A stretch of 64,000 bases of DNA from an uncultured Rhizobiaceae group bacterium (GCA_937930635.1 CALHCF010000020.1:16980-80979), one strand, 5' to 3'. Numbered from the stretch's first letter, positions 19,398 to 29,828 are shown. Made by a program: numbers and translations. Notes: generated from the letters alone by a model not told the origin.

Positions 19398-20753
19398 CTA
19401 CTGTGCCGCGTGCTGCAGATCTGCGCCCAGCTGTGCAGCGATTTCACTATGCGAAGGCAACTGTTCGATAGGGCCGATTGCCGCGATGGTTGGATTGCTT
19501 TCGCTGAACAACCGGGCAGCAAGATCGCGTAATCGTTCTACGCTCAGCGCATTCAGCCGATCCATGAGTTCTTCATTGGAAATTGGGCGGCCAAACAGCA
19601 AAATTTGCCGTGCTATCTGTCCGGCGCGTGAAGCCGGGCTTTCCAGGCTCATCATCAGGCCAGCGCTGATCTGCGCCCGTGCCCGGTCCAGTTCATCCTG
19701 TTCAATGCGTTCTCCGGCCTGACGCAGCTGTTCCAGAATGAGTGGAACGAGTTCGGGAATATCGGAGCTTTCGGTGGCGGCGTGAATGCCGAACAGACCC
19801 GTGTCTGAAAAACCCCAGTGGAATGCATAAACGGAATAGCAAAGGCCGCGCTTTTCGCGAACTTCCTGGAACAGCCGGGAAGACATGCCTCCGCCCATGA
19901 GGGTGGACAGGACCTGTGAAGCGTAGAAGTCCCGGGCATGGTAGGCGCGTCCTTCAAAACCCAGAACAATCTGGGCTTCCATCAGGTCCTTCTGCAACCG
20001 CATTTGACCGCCGTGGTAGATGCCCGCTTCCGGTTCGCGGGTAGATGTCTTGTCAAAGCCTGAAAAACGGCTTTCAGCCATTTTTACAATAGCATCGTGA
20101 TCCACGGCACCTGATGCCGCCAACACCATGTTGGATCCGTGATAATGGTCGCCAAGATATTGGCGCAGGCTGTTTGCTCCGAAGGATTTGACCGTCTCTG
20201 GTGTACCCATAATCGGTCGACCAAGTGCTTGATTGGCAAAGGCTGTGGACTGGAACTGATCAAATACCACGTCTTCCGGGCTGTCCTGTGCGGCCCCTAT
20301 TTCCTGAAGGATAACATGCTGTTCGCGCGCAAGCTCGGTCTCATCGAAAAGCGAGTCGGTCAAAATGTCAGCCAGGATGTCGACCGCCAGGGGCACATCA
20401 TCTTTCAGTACCCGTGCATAAAACGATGTTGTTTCCACGCTGGTCGCCGCGTTCACATCTCCGCCGACATTCTCGATTTGCACTGCAATATCGCGAGCTG
20501 TGCGGCTGGAGGTTCCCTTAAACGCCATGTGCTCAAGTAAATGAGATATACCATGTTCGCCGGGTCTTTCGTCGCGTGAACCGGCTTTGACCCAAACTCC
20601 CAAAGCGGCGCTTTCCAGATGCTCCATGCGATCCGTTACAATCATCATGCCGTTTTTCAGCGTGGTGATTTCCACATTTCGGGGCAGGGGAGCCGCGGCG
20701 TCCTCAGCGGAGCCGTTCTGGTTGGGAATCTCGTTTCTTTGATTAGTACGCAT
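19398..20753 (-). CDS. M16 family zinc peptidase (mitochondrial processing peptidase-like)
   Basis: A 451-residue pitrilysin-family (M16B) metallopeptidase related to the beta subunit of mitochondrial processing peptidase. The inverted zinc motif HLLEH is at residues 71-75 in GISHLLEHMAFKGT, with the downstream glutamate region near residue 150. The C-terminal domain has the GMSSRLFQEVREKRGLCYSVYAF signature (split here by position, around 285). There is no obvious signal peptide. It lies directly downstream of thrC on the minus strand, an association common in Hyphomicrobiales. Confidence 0.93.
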   Translation of the reverse strand: MRTNQRNEIPNQNGSAEDAAAPLPRNVEITTLKNGMMIVTDRMEHLESAALGVWVKAGSRDERPGEHGISHLLEHMAFKGTSSRTARDIAVQIENVGGDVNAATSVETTSFYARVLKDDVPLAVDILADILTDSLFDETELAREQHVILQEIGAAQDSPEDVVFDQFQSTAFANQALGRPIMGTPETVKSFGANSLRQYLGDHYHGSNMVLAASGAVDHDAIVKMAESRFSGFDKTSTREPEAGIYHGGQMRLQKDLMEAQIVLGFEGRAYHARDFYASQVLSTLMGGGMSSRLFQEVREKRGLCYSVYAFHWGFSDTGLFGIHAATESSDIPELVPLILEQLRQAGERIEQDELDRARAQISAGLMMSLESPASRAGQIARQILLFGRPISNEELMDRLNALSVERLRDLAARLFSESNPTIAAIGPIEQLPSHSEIAAQLGADLQHAAQ

Positions 20754-20796
20754 GTACGCAACGCCTCCTAAAGCGTCTCACTTTGACGTCGACTTT

Positions 20797-22194
20797 TTAA
20801 GAACCGGCGCGGGTATGGGTCGAAATGAAGTTCTCAACCAATTGCAGGTCGTTCGCCAGCACTGTGAAACGTTCCTCACCCTGCATCAAGTTTTTGTTTC
20901 GTGCCGGCAGGGCGGGATGATGGCCACTGGCTGCATACACTGCATCGGGAAACTTTGCAGGGTGCGCTGTGGCCAGCACAATCATGGGAGCATTTGAAAG
21001 CCGTTTACGGCGCGCAACATCAACACCCACTGCGGTATGGGGGTCCAGCAGATACCCGCTATCGCGGTAAACCGTTTTGATGGTGGCTGCTACGGCTGTT
21101 TCGTCGCTGCGGCCGGCATCGAAGCCTTCTTTGATTGCAGAGAGCGTATTTTCAGCCAGTGTGAACGATCCAGACTGGCCAAGTGACGACATGGACCGCT
21201 TGACTTCCTCATGATCGCCGCCCGATGCGTCATACAGCAGGCGCTCAAAATTTGAGGATACCTGAATATCCATGCTGGGAGATGTAGTTGCATGAACGCC
21301 AGCAGTTTCATAGCGCCCGGTTTCCAGCGTCCGCGCCAGGATATCATTTGAATTGGTTGCAATAATCAGCTGATCAATCGGCAAGCCCATACGTTTGGCA
21401 ACGTAACCAGCGAAAATATCACCAAAATTACCCGTAGGGACTGTAAATGATACCGGGCGATGCGGCCCGTCCAACGCCACGCTGGCCGTGAAATAGTAGA
21501 CGATCTGAGCCATGATGCGACCCCAGTTGATCGAGTTCACGCCTGACAGATTATACGTGTCTCGAAAACTGTGGTGGTTAAACATGGCCTTCAATAATGA
21601 TTGGCAATCATCAAAATTTCCATCGATCGCGAGAGCATGGACATTGGCATCCTTTACGCCGGTCATTTGCCAACGCTGAACATCGGATACCTTGCCATCG
21701 GGAAACAGGATGAAAATGTCCGAATTATCACGCCCGCGAAACGCTTCGATTGCTGCGCCACCGGTATCGCCGGAGGTAGCCCCCACAATGGTCAGCCGAT
21801 CACCCCTTTGTGCAAGGATATGATCAACGATGCGTGCCAGTAGCTGCATGGCGACATCTTTGAATGCCATTGTTGGTCCGTGGAACAGTTCAAGTATCCA
21901 TTCATTTGAACCGGTTTGAACCAGCGGTGTTACGGCAGGGTGTTGAAAGCTTGCATAAGCCTCATCGACCATATGCTCGAAATCCGGTTTCGGGATTTCG
22001 TCGCCTACGAACGGAGCCAGAACCGACTTTGTGATGTCCTGATAGGACTTGCCAGCCAGGCCGCGAATGGTGGCCTTGTCCAATTGCGGCCAGATTTCCG
22101 GTACATAGAGACCGCCATCCCGGGCAAGACCGGCCAGAACCGCGTCACAAAAACCGAGCGTGGGGGCTTGCCCTCTTGTGCTGATGTATTTCAT
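20797..22194 (-). CDS. thrC: Threonine synthase
   Basis: A 465-residue PLP enzyme converting O-phosphohomoserine to threonine. The PLP lysine is K112 in FHGPTMAFKDVAMQLL, and the phosphate-binding loop GATSGDTGGAAIEAF follows at about 138-152. The N-terminus (MKYISTRGQAP) matches the proteobacterial class, and length is normal. It works after the thrB product encoded at 12.0 kb. It is the first gene of a minus-strand run thrC - M16 peptidase - GNAT. The upstream 167 bases separate it from a divergent lipoprotein gene. Confidence 0.96.
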   Translation of the reverse strand: MKYISTRGQAPTLGFCDAVLAGLARDGGLYVPEIWPQLDKATIRGLAGKSYQDITKSVLAPFVGDEIPKPDFEHMVDEAYASFQHPAVTPLVQTGSNEWILELFHGPTMAFKDVAMQLLARIVDHILAQRGDRLTIVGATSGDTGGAAIEAFRGRDNSDIFILFPDGKVSDVQRWQMTGVKDANVHALAIDGNFDDCQSLLKAMFNHHSFRDTYNLSGVNSINWGRIMAQIVYYFTASVALDGPHRPVSFTVPTGNFGDIFAGYVAKRMGLPIDQLIIATNSNDILARTLETGRYETAGVHATTSPSMDIQVSSNFERLLYDASGGDHEEVKRSMSSLGQSGSFTLAENTLSAIKEGFDAGRSDETAVAATIKTVYRDSGYLLDPHTAVGVDVARRKRLSNAPMIVLATAHPAKFPDAVYAASGHHPALPARNKNLMQGEERFTVLANDLQLVENFISTHTRAGS

Positions 22195-22361
22195 GGAACC
22201 TGTGTGGATCGCCGCAAGGTTGAACCGGTGAGATGATGACGGGAAACTTATGGGGAGCGGGTTGTGAATTACAAGCTAATAGAACATGAAAGCAAGCGGA
22301 GATTACTCGCCTATGGTGTTTTCGCCTGATATAAGCCCTTTTTGAGTGGGCAAAAACAAGA

Positions 22362-23048
22362 GTGACGGTTCGAGTTTTGAAAATCAGATCAAAAAACGTA
22401 CGGGGCATCTGTCTCACCAACAAGGGTGTCGCTATCGCGGCTTTGTTGGCACTATCAGCGTGTCAGACTGCGGGTTCCGGTGGCATTTTGGGCAGCGTGC
22501 TGCCCGGTAGCGGGGATAAGAAACAGGAAGTGGCTGCTGTTGCTGACCCTGACGCCAGCCAGTCGGTGCCTGCCCGTCCTGGACAAAACCCCAATGCCCG
22601 CACCCGGTTGATAAACACGCAAAATTCGTTGTCCGACTATTGTCCGGCAGTGCGTATTCGTGCCGGGACCGAGACGTTCCGCGTCAGACCCAAAGGGGCT
22701 GACAAGGAAGACAGCAGCAATGTGCGCTATCAGGCTACGATTACCAAAGTGGCGCGTGAATGCGCGTATGTGGGACAAAACCTGGAAATCAAGGTCGGTG
22801 CCAAAGGACGGGCAATTACGGGCCCATCCGGTCAGGCTGGTGAATTTGCAATGCCCATTCGTGTTGCTGTGACCGAAGGAGGCGAAACCATTTATTCGCA
22901 ACTCTATCGCACCAAGGCCACTATTTCCGATGGAAAGACCAATACCCAGTTTTCGTTTGTTGACGACAAAGTGGTCATCCCGGCGCCCAAACGAACCAAT
23001 GTCCGTGTTTTCATCGGTTTCGACGAAGGGCCTTACAACACTCCCTAG
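22362..23048 (+). CDS. Conserved lipoprotein of unknown function
   Basis: A 228-residue predicted lipoprotein. A basic N-terminus is followed by a short hydrophobic run and the lipobox LSAC (cysteine about residue 34). The mature protein is soluble with beta-strand character, with a conserved-looking CPAVRIRAGTETFRV and an EGGETIYSQLYR segment. I do not recognise a named family. No ATG precedes the lipobox: the start is either GTG 22362 or the TTG 15 bases later, and neither has a strong Shine-Dalgarno. It is transcribed divergently from thrC. Confidence 0.72.
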   Translation: MTVRVLKIRSKNVRGICLTNKGVAIAALLALSACQTAGSGGILGSVLPGSGDKKQEVAAVADPDASQSVPARPGQNPNARTRLINTQNSLSDYCPAVRIRAGTETFRVRPKGADKEDSSNVRYQATITKVARECAYVGQNLEIKVGAKGRAITGPSGQAGEFAMPIRVAVTEGGETIYSQLYRTKATISDGKTNTQFSFVDDKVVIPAPKRTNVRVFIGFDEGPYNTP

Positions 23049-23102
23049 ATTGGTTTCCTTCTCTCGCAATCAATCCGGTTAGTTCGGCTTCGTGACCAAT
23101 CT
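23047..23102. repeat. Inverted repeat between convergent genes
   Basis: AGATTGGT (23047-23054, overlapping the lipoprotein gene stop) pairs perfectly with ACCAATCT (23095-23102) around a 40-base loop. It lies in the convergent gap before the VCBS-like gene stop and may act as a weak bidirectional end structure. Confidence 0.3.
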
Positions 23103-23130
23103 TGTAGCGCTGCGGGCTGGATAGAAAACG

Positions 23131-24054
23131 TTACTGCTTTTGTTTGCCAGCTGCGGACCAGTTTGTGCCATCTGAAAGGCCCAGATGGATAACGGGCGAA
23201 CCGGTTTCGTCATCCGTCAAAGTTGTTGAGATTGCCTGACTGATGGGGGCGGGCAGTTTGATATTTGCCAATTCCATCAGTGTTTTCTGGTTGTTGGCAG
23301 CTCCCTCAAACTTCATGATCCGCAGTGCGCGACGGTCGCCGCTGGGGAGGGCGAGATCGGTAACGCCATCGCCATCGAAGTCCTCCATCGCAGAAAGACG
23401 CTGCTCGCGTGAACCAATGGCGTGGTTGGAAAAGCCGTGTAGTTCGGCAGACAGTTCCAGTTTTCCCTTGCTCCAACGCCAGAAATTCAAGGTACCACCA
23501 ATGTGAGGTGTGACGACTTCTGCAATCTGCGTGCTGCCGTCTCCATCAAAATCTGCGATGCCGGCAATATTGCGCCAGCGATTGGCGCGCCCGATAAAGG
23601 GTGTTTGTGTTACCAGTTCGAGCTTGTTTTCCACCAGGCCGAAAATGGCAATTGAAGCGCCTTCGCTGGTATCGGATAGAATGGTTATGACATGAATTTT
23701 GCCGAACCCGTCGAAATCGTAGAGCCGGGGAGTACGATCCTCAAATACCTGATTTTGTGGGAGTTCAAAGGTGAGTTTCCCATGTTTGCTGGTATTGACC
23801 ACCAGCCGCGCGGCTTCGACAGCATCGCCTAAAATGGCATGGGCATAGCGTTTGGTCGGCTTGTCATACCAAGCTGATAGAATATCGCCTTTCACATCCG
23901 CAATGGCTTGATGTCCATCGACCAGACCATCTGGCGCCTTGGGTCCTTCATCTTCCACTTTGAAGGCCGGTGCCGGTGCTAGGGTCCACTCCTGCGCATG
24001 GGCGCAATTACACAAGGCTGCAAGAGCCACCACCATTCCAAGAAATCTAACCAT
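23131..24054 (-). CDS. FG-GAP/VCBS repeat periplasmic protein
   Basis: A 307-residue exported protein with a signal peptide ending near AHA-QEW (residue 21). It contains calcium-binding-type beta-propeller repeats, visible as IADFDGDGSTQIAEV and MEDFDGDGVTDLALPSGD, plus a weaker YDFDGFGKIHVI. Such FG-GAP-like repeats form extracellular propellers; the specific function is unknown. The start overlaps the end of ribBX by 8 bases, so it is probably translated from the same aroC-ribBX mRNA, an odd partnership for an exported protein. Confidence 0.82.
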   Translation of the reverse strand: MVRFLGMVVALAALCNCAHAQEWTLAPAPAFKVEDEGPKAPDGLVDGHQAIADVKGDILSAWYDKPTKRYAHAILGDAVEAARLVVNTSKHGKLTFELPQNQVFEDRTPRLYDFDGFGKIHVITILSDTSEGASIAIFGLVENKLELVTQTPFIGRANRWRNIAGIADFDGDGSTQIAEVVTPHIGGTLNFWRWSKGKLELSAELHGFSNHAIGSREQRLSAMEDFDGDGVTDLALPSGDRRALRIMKFEGAANNQKTLMELANIKLPAPISQAISTTLTDDETGSPVIHLGLSDGTNWSAAGKQKQ

Positions 24055-25183
24055 CTGAAATTATAGTCTCGCTGATCTCGATGCCAAATCCGCCCAAGCC
24101 GACATAATGTCGTTCCCGGGAAGCCAGTAGCTTAATGGATGCCACACCCAAATCTTTCAGGATCTGGGCACCCATACCGATTTCGTGCCATTCTTCCTTT
24201 CGGCTTCGCGCAGCGCCATGGGCCTCGCGCTCATCACCAAAAGCTGCTGTTTTGTCGCTGGATCCATTTTCATCATGGCGAATACCGCCTCCAGGTACGC
24301 CCACCGACCCTTCACGCAGATAGACGACGACACCGCGTCCTTCCTGTTTGATCGCTTCGAGATGATCAACGAGCGCGGTTGAACCGCCAAAGGCATCATC
24401 CAGCACGTTTTCTGTATGCAGTCTCACCATGATATCCTTGCCGTCGCGTATGTCGCCATAGACCACCGCGAGTTGTTGCATGGCATCCCATTGAGTCTGA
24501 TAGGTTACACACCGTGCTGATCCAATGGTTGTATTGATGGCAAATTCATCAACCCTGTCGACCAGCCGCTCCTGCCTTTGCCGGTAGGCAATCAGGTCGG
24601 CCACCGTGACTGTTTTCAGGTTTCTTTCTTTTGCAAAAGCTGCAATTTGGGGGCCGCGCATGACTGTGCCGTCATCGTTGACCAGCTCTGAAATCACGCC
24701 AACCGGCGGCAGGTTGGCCAGCCGGCAAAGATCGACCGCTGCCTCAGTGTGCCCTGAACGGATCAGGACACCACCTTCGCGCGAAACCAATGGGAAAATA
24801 TGGCCTGGCCGCACAAAATCGCCAGCACCGGAATTGGGATTGGCAAGACCACGCACTGTGGAGCACCGCTCTTCGGCTGAAATGCCGGTGGTGGTGTCAT
24901 GTTTGTAATCCACCGAAACTGTAAAGGCCGTCGAGTGCGGTGCATCGTTTTCTGCAACCATCGGCGCCAGGTTGAGCCGCCGGGCTTCTTCAACCGGCAT
25001 CGGCGCGCAGACAATACCGGACGTGTGGCGGATGATCATTGCCATCTTTTCGGGCGTGCAATGTACTGCTGCAACAATGAGATCGCCTTCGTTCTCGCGA
25101 TCATCATCATCCATCACGACAACAATCTCGCCTTTCTCAAAAGCGCGAATAGCGTCTGCAACCCGTTCCATATCAGAGGTCAT
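24047..25183 (-). CDS. ribB: 3,4-Dihydroxy-2-butanone 4-phosphate synthase with degenerate RibA domain (RibBX type)
   Basis: A 378-residue two-domain protein. Residues 1-205 are a complete RibB domain ([11 protein letters not shown] at about 23-33, [24 protein letters not shown]), making DHBP from ribulose 5-phosphate for riboflavin. The C-terminal part aligns with GTP cyclohydrolase II ([15 protein letters not shown]), but the zinc cysteines of the CxDCG region are absent ([10 protein letters not shown] there instead). The RibA activity should therefore be missing, as in proteins described as RibBX. The start overlaps the aroC stop (ATGA). Confidence 0.9.
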   Translation of the reverse strand: MTSDMERVADAIRAFEKGEIVVVMDDDDRENEGDLIVAAVHCTPEKMAMIIRHTSGIVCAPMPVEEARRLNLAPMVAENDAPHSTAFTVSVDYKHDTTTGISAEERCSTVRGLANPNSGAGDFVRPGHIFPLVSREGGVLIRSGHTEAAVDLCRLANLPPVGVISELVNDDGTVMRGPQIAAFAKERNLKTVTVADLIAYRQRQERLVDRVDEFAINTTIGSARCVTYQTQWDAMQQLAVVYGDIRDGKDIMVRLHTENVLDDAFGGSTALVDHLEAIKQEGRGVVVYLREGSVGVPGGGIRHDENGSSDKTAAFGDEREAHGAARSRKEEWHEIGMGAQILKDLGVASIKLLASRERHYVGLGGFGIEISETIISDG

Positions 25184-26274
25184 GATGTCGGCTTTCCAAT
25201 TTGTCCGCGATGGCGCAACATATGGTCTGCAAGCACGCAGGCCATCATCGCTTCACCAATTGGTACGGCTCTGATCCCGACGCAGGGGTCATGCCGCCCT
25301 TTGGTCATCACATCGACTTCTTCTCCCTCGCTCGTAATGCTTGCGCGCGGTGTCAGGATGGAAGAGGTGGGTTTAACTGCGAAGCGCGCAATGACAGGTT
25401 GGCCGGAGGAGATGCCGCCCAACACGCCACCGGCATGGTTGCTTAAGAAACGTGGTCCATCATTTCCCATGCGAATTTCATCGGCGTTTTCTTCACCGGT
25501 GATCGCGGCAGCCTCAAATCCGTTACCGATCTCGACACCCTTGACTGCGTTGATAGACATGAAAGCTGAGGCGATATCCTGATCGAGTTTCCCGTAGACC
25601 GGCGCACCCCAACCGGCAGGGACACCTTCTGCCACCACCTCAATCACCGCACCAACGGATGATCCCGCTTTGCGGATACCATCAAGATAGTCCGCCCACT
25701 TGGTCGCCATCTCGGCATCAGGGCCGAAAAACGGATTGTTGTTGACCTCGTCCCAGTCCCACCGGCCACGATCGACTTTGTGCGGGCCGATCTGCACCAG
25801 TGCGGCGCGGATTTTGACATTGGGAACAACCTTGCGCGCAATGGCTCCAGCGGCCACGCGGGCTGCTGTTTCGCGGGCAGAGGAGCGTCCGCCGCCGCGA
25901 TAATCACGAATGCCGTATTTTGCATCGTAAGTGTAGTCGGCATGGCCGGGCCGATACCGCTTGGCGATGTCTGAATAGTCTTTCGAACGCTGATCGGTAT
26001 TTTCTATCAACATCGAAATCGGTGTGCCGGTGGTTACAAGCCGCGCATCATCCTGCGGCATGACGCCGGAAAGAATTTTCACCGCATCGGCTTCACGGCG
26101 CTGGGTGGTGAATTTGGATTGGCCTGGCTTGCGTTTGTCCAGAAAGGCCTGAACCCAGTCTTCTGAAATTTCCAGACCAGGCGGGCACCCGTCAACGACG
26201 CAGCCAAGCGCCGGCCCGTGGGATTCCCCCCAGGTTGTGAAGCGAAACAGGTGACCAAATGTATTGTGTGACAT
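25180..26274 (-). CDS. aroC: Chorismate synthase
   Basis: A 364-residue FMN-dependent enzyme that converts EPSP to chorismate at the end of the shikimate pathway. The family signatures are [18 protein letters not shown] near the N-terminus, the [29 protein letters not shown] region (split positions about 107-135), and the C-terminal [12 protein letters not shown]. It is the first gene of a minus-strand unit aroC-ribBX-VCBS, with a 4-base overlap to ribBX. Confidence 0.97.
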   Translation of the reverse strand: MSHNTFGHLFRFTTWGESHGPALGCVVDGCPPGLEISEDWVQAFLDKRKPGQSKFTTQRREADAVKILSGVMPQDDARLVTTGTPISMLIENTDQRSKDYSDIAKRYRPGHADYTYDAKYGIRDYRGGGRSSARETAARVAAGAIARKVVPNVKIRAALVQIGPHKVDRGRWDWDEVNNNPFFGPDAEMATKWADYLDGIRKAGSSVGAVIEVVAEGVPAGWGAPVYGKLDQDIASAFMSINAVKGVEIGNGFEAAAITGEENADEIRMGNDGPRFLSNHAGGVLGGISSGQPVIARFAVKPTSSILTPRASITSEGEEVDVMTKGRHDPCVGIRAVPIGEAMMACVLADHMLRHRGQIGKPTS

Positions 26275-26466
26275 GGGCGAAGACTGATCAAAAAGGTTCG
26301 CGTTCTTCTATGGGGAGGGGAGGGGGTGCGTCAAACCTTGATGAGAATCCAAGACAGGTCCGACACAGTATTTTAACCCCTCAAGGGTAAGTCTAACCCA
26401 TGTTTTTAGGGAAATTTTTGGCTTTTCGGGCGGAAGTCCGATCCCAGGAACCAGAGGGCTGAAACC

Positions 26467-28620
26467 ATGGCACTGACAGAGACCACCATTGACGAGAAAG
26501 AATCCGGCCTTGGTTCCGGTTCTGCCGGGCTGGTGTTGCCTGTCTTTACGCTGACGATATTCCTTTCGGCATTCTTGTTGTTTTCGGTTCAGCCGATGTT
26601 TGCAAAAATGGTCCTGCCGAAACTTGGAGGTTCTCCGGGGGTATGGTCCGTTGCTATGGTTTTCTTCCAGACCATGCTGCTCGCCGGATATGGCTATGCC
26701 CATTTTCTCACCAAGCGGCTGCCGCTGATTTCAGCCAGTATTGTACATCTTGGGGTGCTGCTCGCTGCATTCATTTTCTTGCCACTGGCTCTCCCGTCTG
26801 GCTGGGATGCTGCTCCTCAGGCCGGTGAAGCTTTCTGGTTGCTTGGCCTGTTTGGTGCGGCGGTAGGGTTGCCGTTCTTTGCTGTGGCGGCCAATGGCCC
26901 TCTTTTGCAAGCGTGGTTTTCCCGCACCGGGCATGAACACGCTGATGACCCTTATTTTCTCTACGGCGCCAGCAATATTGGCTCTTTCGCATCCCTCATT
27001 TTGTATATTGTGGCACTTGAACCGGCGTTGACCCTGTCGGACCAGACTTTCAGCTGGGCTGCCGGTTTTGCGCTGCTGACCGGATTGATAGCAATCTGTG
27101 CCTTTGTTGCGATCTCGCGCAGCAGTGACAGGCGTAAAGCTGCCAGTACTGCGGTTGTGACCAAAGCCAGCGATGCTTCTGCGTCACCATGGAAACAACG
27201 GGCCCAATGGACCGCACTGGCCTTTGTTCCTTCAGGTCTCCTGGTTGCAGTTACCGCTCATATTTCAACAGATATTGCAGCGGCCCCCTTCATGTGGGTC
27301 ATTCCGCTTGCCCTGTTTCTTTTAACGTTCGTTCTGGCCTTTGCGCGCAAGCCGTTCTTCTCGCTACCCGTGTTGTCGAATATCACTCTGGCTCTGTCGG
27401 TTATTCCGTTTATCAATCTTTTGTTTGGCGTGGTTTTTCTGCCATGGCTCATGTTTGCAGGCCATCTGGCCTTCTTTTTCTTCGCGGCGCTGTTGGCCCA
27501 TAGCTTCCTCGTTAAACTTCGCCCTGAAGCAGATGACCTGACTTCGTTTTACCTCTGGATGTCCTTTGGTGGAGTGCTTGGTGGTGCCACAACGACGCTT
27601 TTGTCTCCGGTGCTGTTTGATACTGTCGTGGAATATCCGCTTTTGGTTCTGACCGCGTTGCTTTGCCGTCCCAGCATCTACGAAACTAATGGGAAGCCAA
27701 AGTTCGGAATTCCGAGTCAGGCTTTGCTTTTGGGGGCGATGATCTGCATATTTGCACTCAGTTCGGCTATTGGCAGCCATCGTAAATTTGAGTTTGCTGA
27801 ACGGTCTTTCTTTGGTTCTGTGACAGTGCGTAAAGACAACAACGGTGCGTTCAATCTCATGAAACATGGCAGCACGGTGCATGGTGCCATGCGCCGTTCG
27901 GATCTGGAAAAAGGGCCCACCTGGCGCCCGCAGCCGCTGACCTACTATCATGCATCCAGTGCAATTGCGCATTCACTTTTTGCCAAACAAGACCAGCTTG
28001 CCGGCAAGCCAGCCGAAATGGGGGTAGCGGGTCTGGGTACGGGTTCGATCCTTTGCCACCGCAAACCGGGCGAGCGATGGACCAGTTATGAAATCGACAA
28101 GGTTGTTGTCGATGTCGCCAGTGACCCGAAACTTTTTCGCTATGTATCGGCCTGTGGTGAGGGAGACCCCATCGTGATCGGCGATGCCCGTCTGACTCTC
28201 GCCAAGGAACCTGCCGGTAAATTTGATTATCTGCTGGTGGACGCTTTCTCGTCCGATTCAATTCCTACCCATCTGTTGACGGTTGAAGCGTTTCAGCTTT
28301 ATCGCGACAAGCTTGCTGATGGCGGCATGTTGGCGGTTCATATTTCCAACCGTTATATGGAATTGGGGAGTGTGCTTGCCGCGATTGCCAAAGAAACCGG
28401 CCTTGTTGGCCGTATCGCCACGATTCAACCTTCCGATGAGGAGCAGAAGACGGAATGGGCTTCACGCAGCACTGTTGTTGTTCTTGCTCGTGATGAAGCG
28501 GCGTTGGTTGATTTGGCAGATCGGGATGAATGGAAAAATATAAACGCAGGTGAAACTGTCGCTTGGACCGATGACTATTCCAACATTCCAGCAGCAATCT
28601 ATCGATTTTTAACCCGTTAG
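26467..28620 (+). CDS. Membrane-fused spermidine synthase-like protein
   Basis: A 717-residue fusion: residues 20-420 form about ten or more membrane helices of MFS-like appearance, and residues about 440-715 form a spermidine-synthase-like Rossmann methyltransferase-fold domain. The second part shows GVAGLGTGSILCHRKPGERWTSYEID-type nucleotide-binding architecture and DYLLVDAFSSDSIPTHLLT, matching aminopropyltransferase motifs. Whether it makes polyamines is unknown; such fusions are annotated as fused MFS/spermidine synthase. GAGGG 10 bases before the ATG supports the start. A hairpin overlaps the stop codon. Confidence 0.85.
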   Translation: MALTETTIDEKESGLGSGSAGLVLPVFTLTIFLSAFLLFSVQPMFAKMVLPKLGGSPGVWSVAMVFFQTMLLAGYGYAHFLTKRLPLISASIVHLGVLLAAFIFLPLALPSGWDAAPQAGEAFWLLGLFGAAVGLPFFAVAANGPLLQAWFSRTGHEHADDPYFLYGASNIGSFASLILYIVALEPALTLSDQTFSWAAGFALLTGLIAICAFVAISRSSDRRKAASTAVVTKASDASASPWKQRAQWTALAFVPSGLLVAVTAHISTDIAAAPFMWVIPLALFLLTFVLAFARKPFFSLPVLSNITLALSVIPFINLLFGVVFLPWLMFAGHLAFFFFAALLAHSFLVKLRPEADDLTSFYLWMSFGGVLGGATTTLLSPVLFDTVVEYPLLVLTALLCRPSIYETNGKPKFGIPSQALLLGAMICIFALSSAIGSHRKFEFAERSFFGSVTVRKDNNGAFNLMKHGSTVHGAMRRSDLEKGPTWRPQPLTYYHASSAIAHSLFAKQDQLAGKPAEMGVAGLGTGSILCHRKPGERWTSYEIDKVVVDVASDPKLFRYVSACGEGDPIVIGDARLTLAKEPAGKFDYLLVDAFSSDSIPTHLLTVEAFQLYRDKLADGGMLAVHISNRYMELGSVLAAIAKETGLVGRIATIQPSDEEQKTEWASRSTVVVLARDEAALVDLADRDEWKNINAGETVAWTDDYSNIPAAIYRFLTR

Positions 28621-28660
28621 ACTGTTTCCGTTTCTACGGAATCAGTCTGATTGGTTTTTG
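28617..28660 (+). terminator. Hairpin element after the spermidine-synthase-like gene (copy 2)
   Basis: A 15-base arm (28617-28631) that includes the TAG stop pairs with 28636-28650 around the loop TTCT, with one mismatch and one wobble. TTGGTTTTTG follows. The right arm and tail (ACGGAATCAGTC, then TTGGTTTT) are shared with the element after rnhA, while the outer bases differ and still pair. Likely an intrinsic terminator belonging to a small dispersed family. Confidence 0.6.
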
Positions 28661-28781
28661 CTGACGGTAACTCTGCTGTGCCAGAGACCCGCTTTGGCGG
28701 GGACACTTGTGCTGCAACAATTGCATTCGCAGGCATGATGCCGCATCGATAAGACTGAGTTTTCAGGCAGGCAGTTGGATC

Positions 28782-29828
28782 ATGCAGGCAAAAATCACCA
28801 TACCCAGACCCGATGACTGGCATCTGCACCTGCGCGATGGTGGGATGTTGGAAGGTGTTGTCGGTGACAGCGCGCGCCACTTTGCCCGCGCAATCATTAT
28901 GCCCAATCTAGTTCCACCAGTCGTGACCGCAGTGCAGGCCCGCACCTACCGTGAACGTATTTTGCAGGCCTTGTCCCCGGAGGTTTCTTTTGAACCGCTG
29001 ATGACGCTCTATCTTACGGAGACAACCGATCCTGATGATGTGGAAGAAGCCGCAAAATCCGGTCTCGTGAAGGCGCTGAAACTCTATCCGGCGGGTGCCA
29101 CCACCAATTCTGAATCCGGCGTTCGTGATTTTGACAAGGTGCTGCCTGTGCTGGAGCGCATGGCGCAGATAGATATACCCCTTTGTGTGCACGGCGAAGT
29201 GACAGATTCCGACATCGATATTTTTGATCGTGAGGCTGTTTTTATCGACCGGGTGCTTGATCCGTTGCGCCGCCGGGTACCTGGATTACGGGTTGTTATG
29301 GAACATGTGACCACGCGCGAAGGTGTGGACTATGTGATGGCCAGTGACAGCGATATTGGAGCGACAATCACGACCCATCACCTGATCATCAACCGCAACC
29401 ATTTGCTGGTTGGTGGCATTCGACCACACTATTACTGCCTGCCCGTCGCCAAGCGAGAACAGCATCGCCTTGCCCTGCGGGCTGCGGCAACCAGTGGTGA
29501 TATCCGGTTTTTCCTTGGGACGGATAGCGCGCCACACGCCACAGACTTGAAGGAGAATGCATGTGGTTGCGCTGGTTGTTATACCTCTATCAATACGATG
29601 AGCCTGCTGGCCCACGTTTTTGAAGAGGAAAAGGCGCTGGAGCAGCTGGAACAGTTTGCCTCGCGCAACGGTCCTGCATTTTATGGTTTGCCTGTGAATG
29701 AAACGCGTATGACCCTTGTGAAGGGCAATACTCCCGTGACATTCCCGCAAAAAATTAGCACCAGGGCTGGTGATGTTACGGTCTTTGATCCTGGTTTTGA
29801 TGTGTTTTGGTACGTGGAGGCAGACTGA
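28782..29828 (+). CDS. pyrC: Dihydroorotase
   Basis: A 348-residue class II dihydroorotase that cyclises carbamoyl-aspartate in pyrimidine synthesis. The metal site [10 protein letters not shown] is at residues 10-19, the carboxylated lysine lies in [14 protein letters not shown] (about 98-105), then [12 protein letters not shown] and the catalytic [16 protein letters not shown] chose ATG 28782 because the conserved [18 protein letters not shown] start follows; an upstream in-frame GTG at 28707 would add 25 non-conserved residues. The stop overlaps the pyrE start as TGATG. Confidence 0.96.
   Translation: MQAKITIPRPDDWHLHLRDGGMLEGVVGDSARHFARAIIMPNLVPPVVTAVQARTYRERILQALSPEVSFEPLMTLYLTETTDPDDVEEAAKSGLVKALKLYPAGATTNSESGVRDFDKVLPVLERMAQIDIPLCVHGEVTDSDIDIFDREAVFIDRVLDPLRRRVPGLRVVMEHVTTREGVDYVMASDSDIGATITTHHLIINRNHLLVGGIRPHYYCLPVAKREQHRLALRAAATSGDIRFFLGTDSAPHATDLKENACGCAGCYTSINTMSLLAHVFEEEKALEQLEQFASRNGPAFYGLPVNETRMTLVKGNTPVTFPQKISTRAGDVTVFDPGFDVFWYVEAD

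Noticed and set aside
25184..25184. A possible FMN riboswitch in front of the riboflavin gene
   Set aside because: The ribBX start overlaps the aroC stop, so no leader exists there, and I saw no RFN-like structure upstream of aroC.
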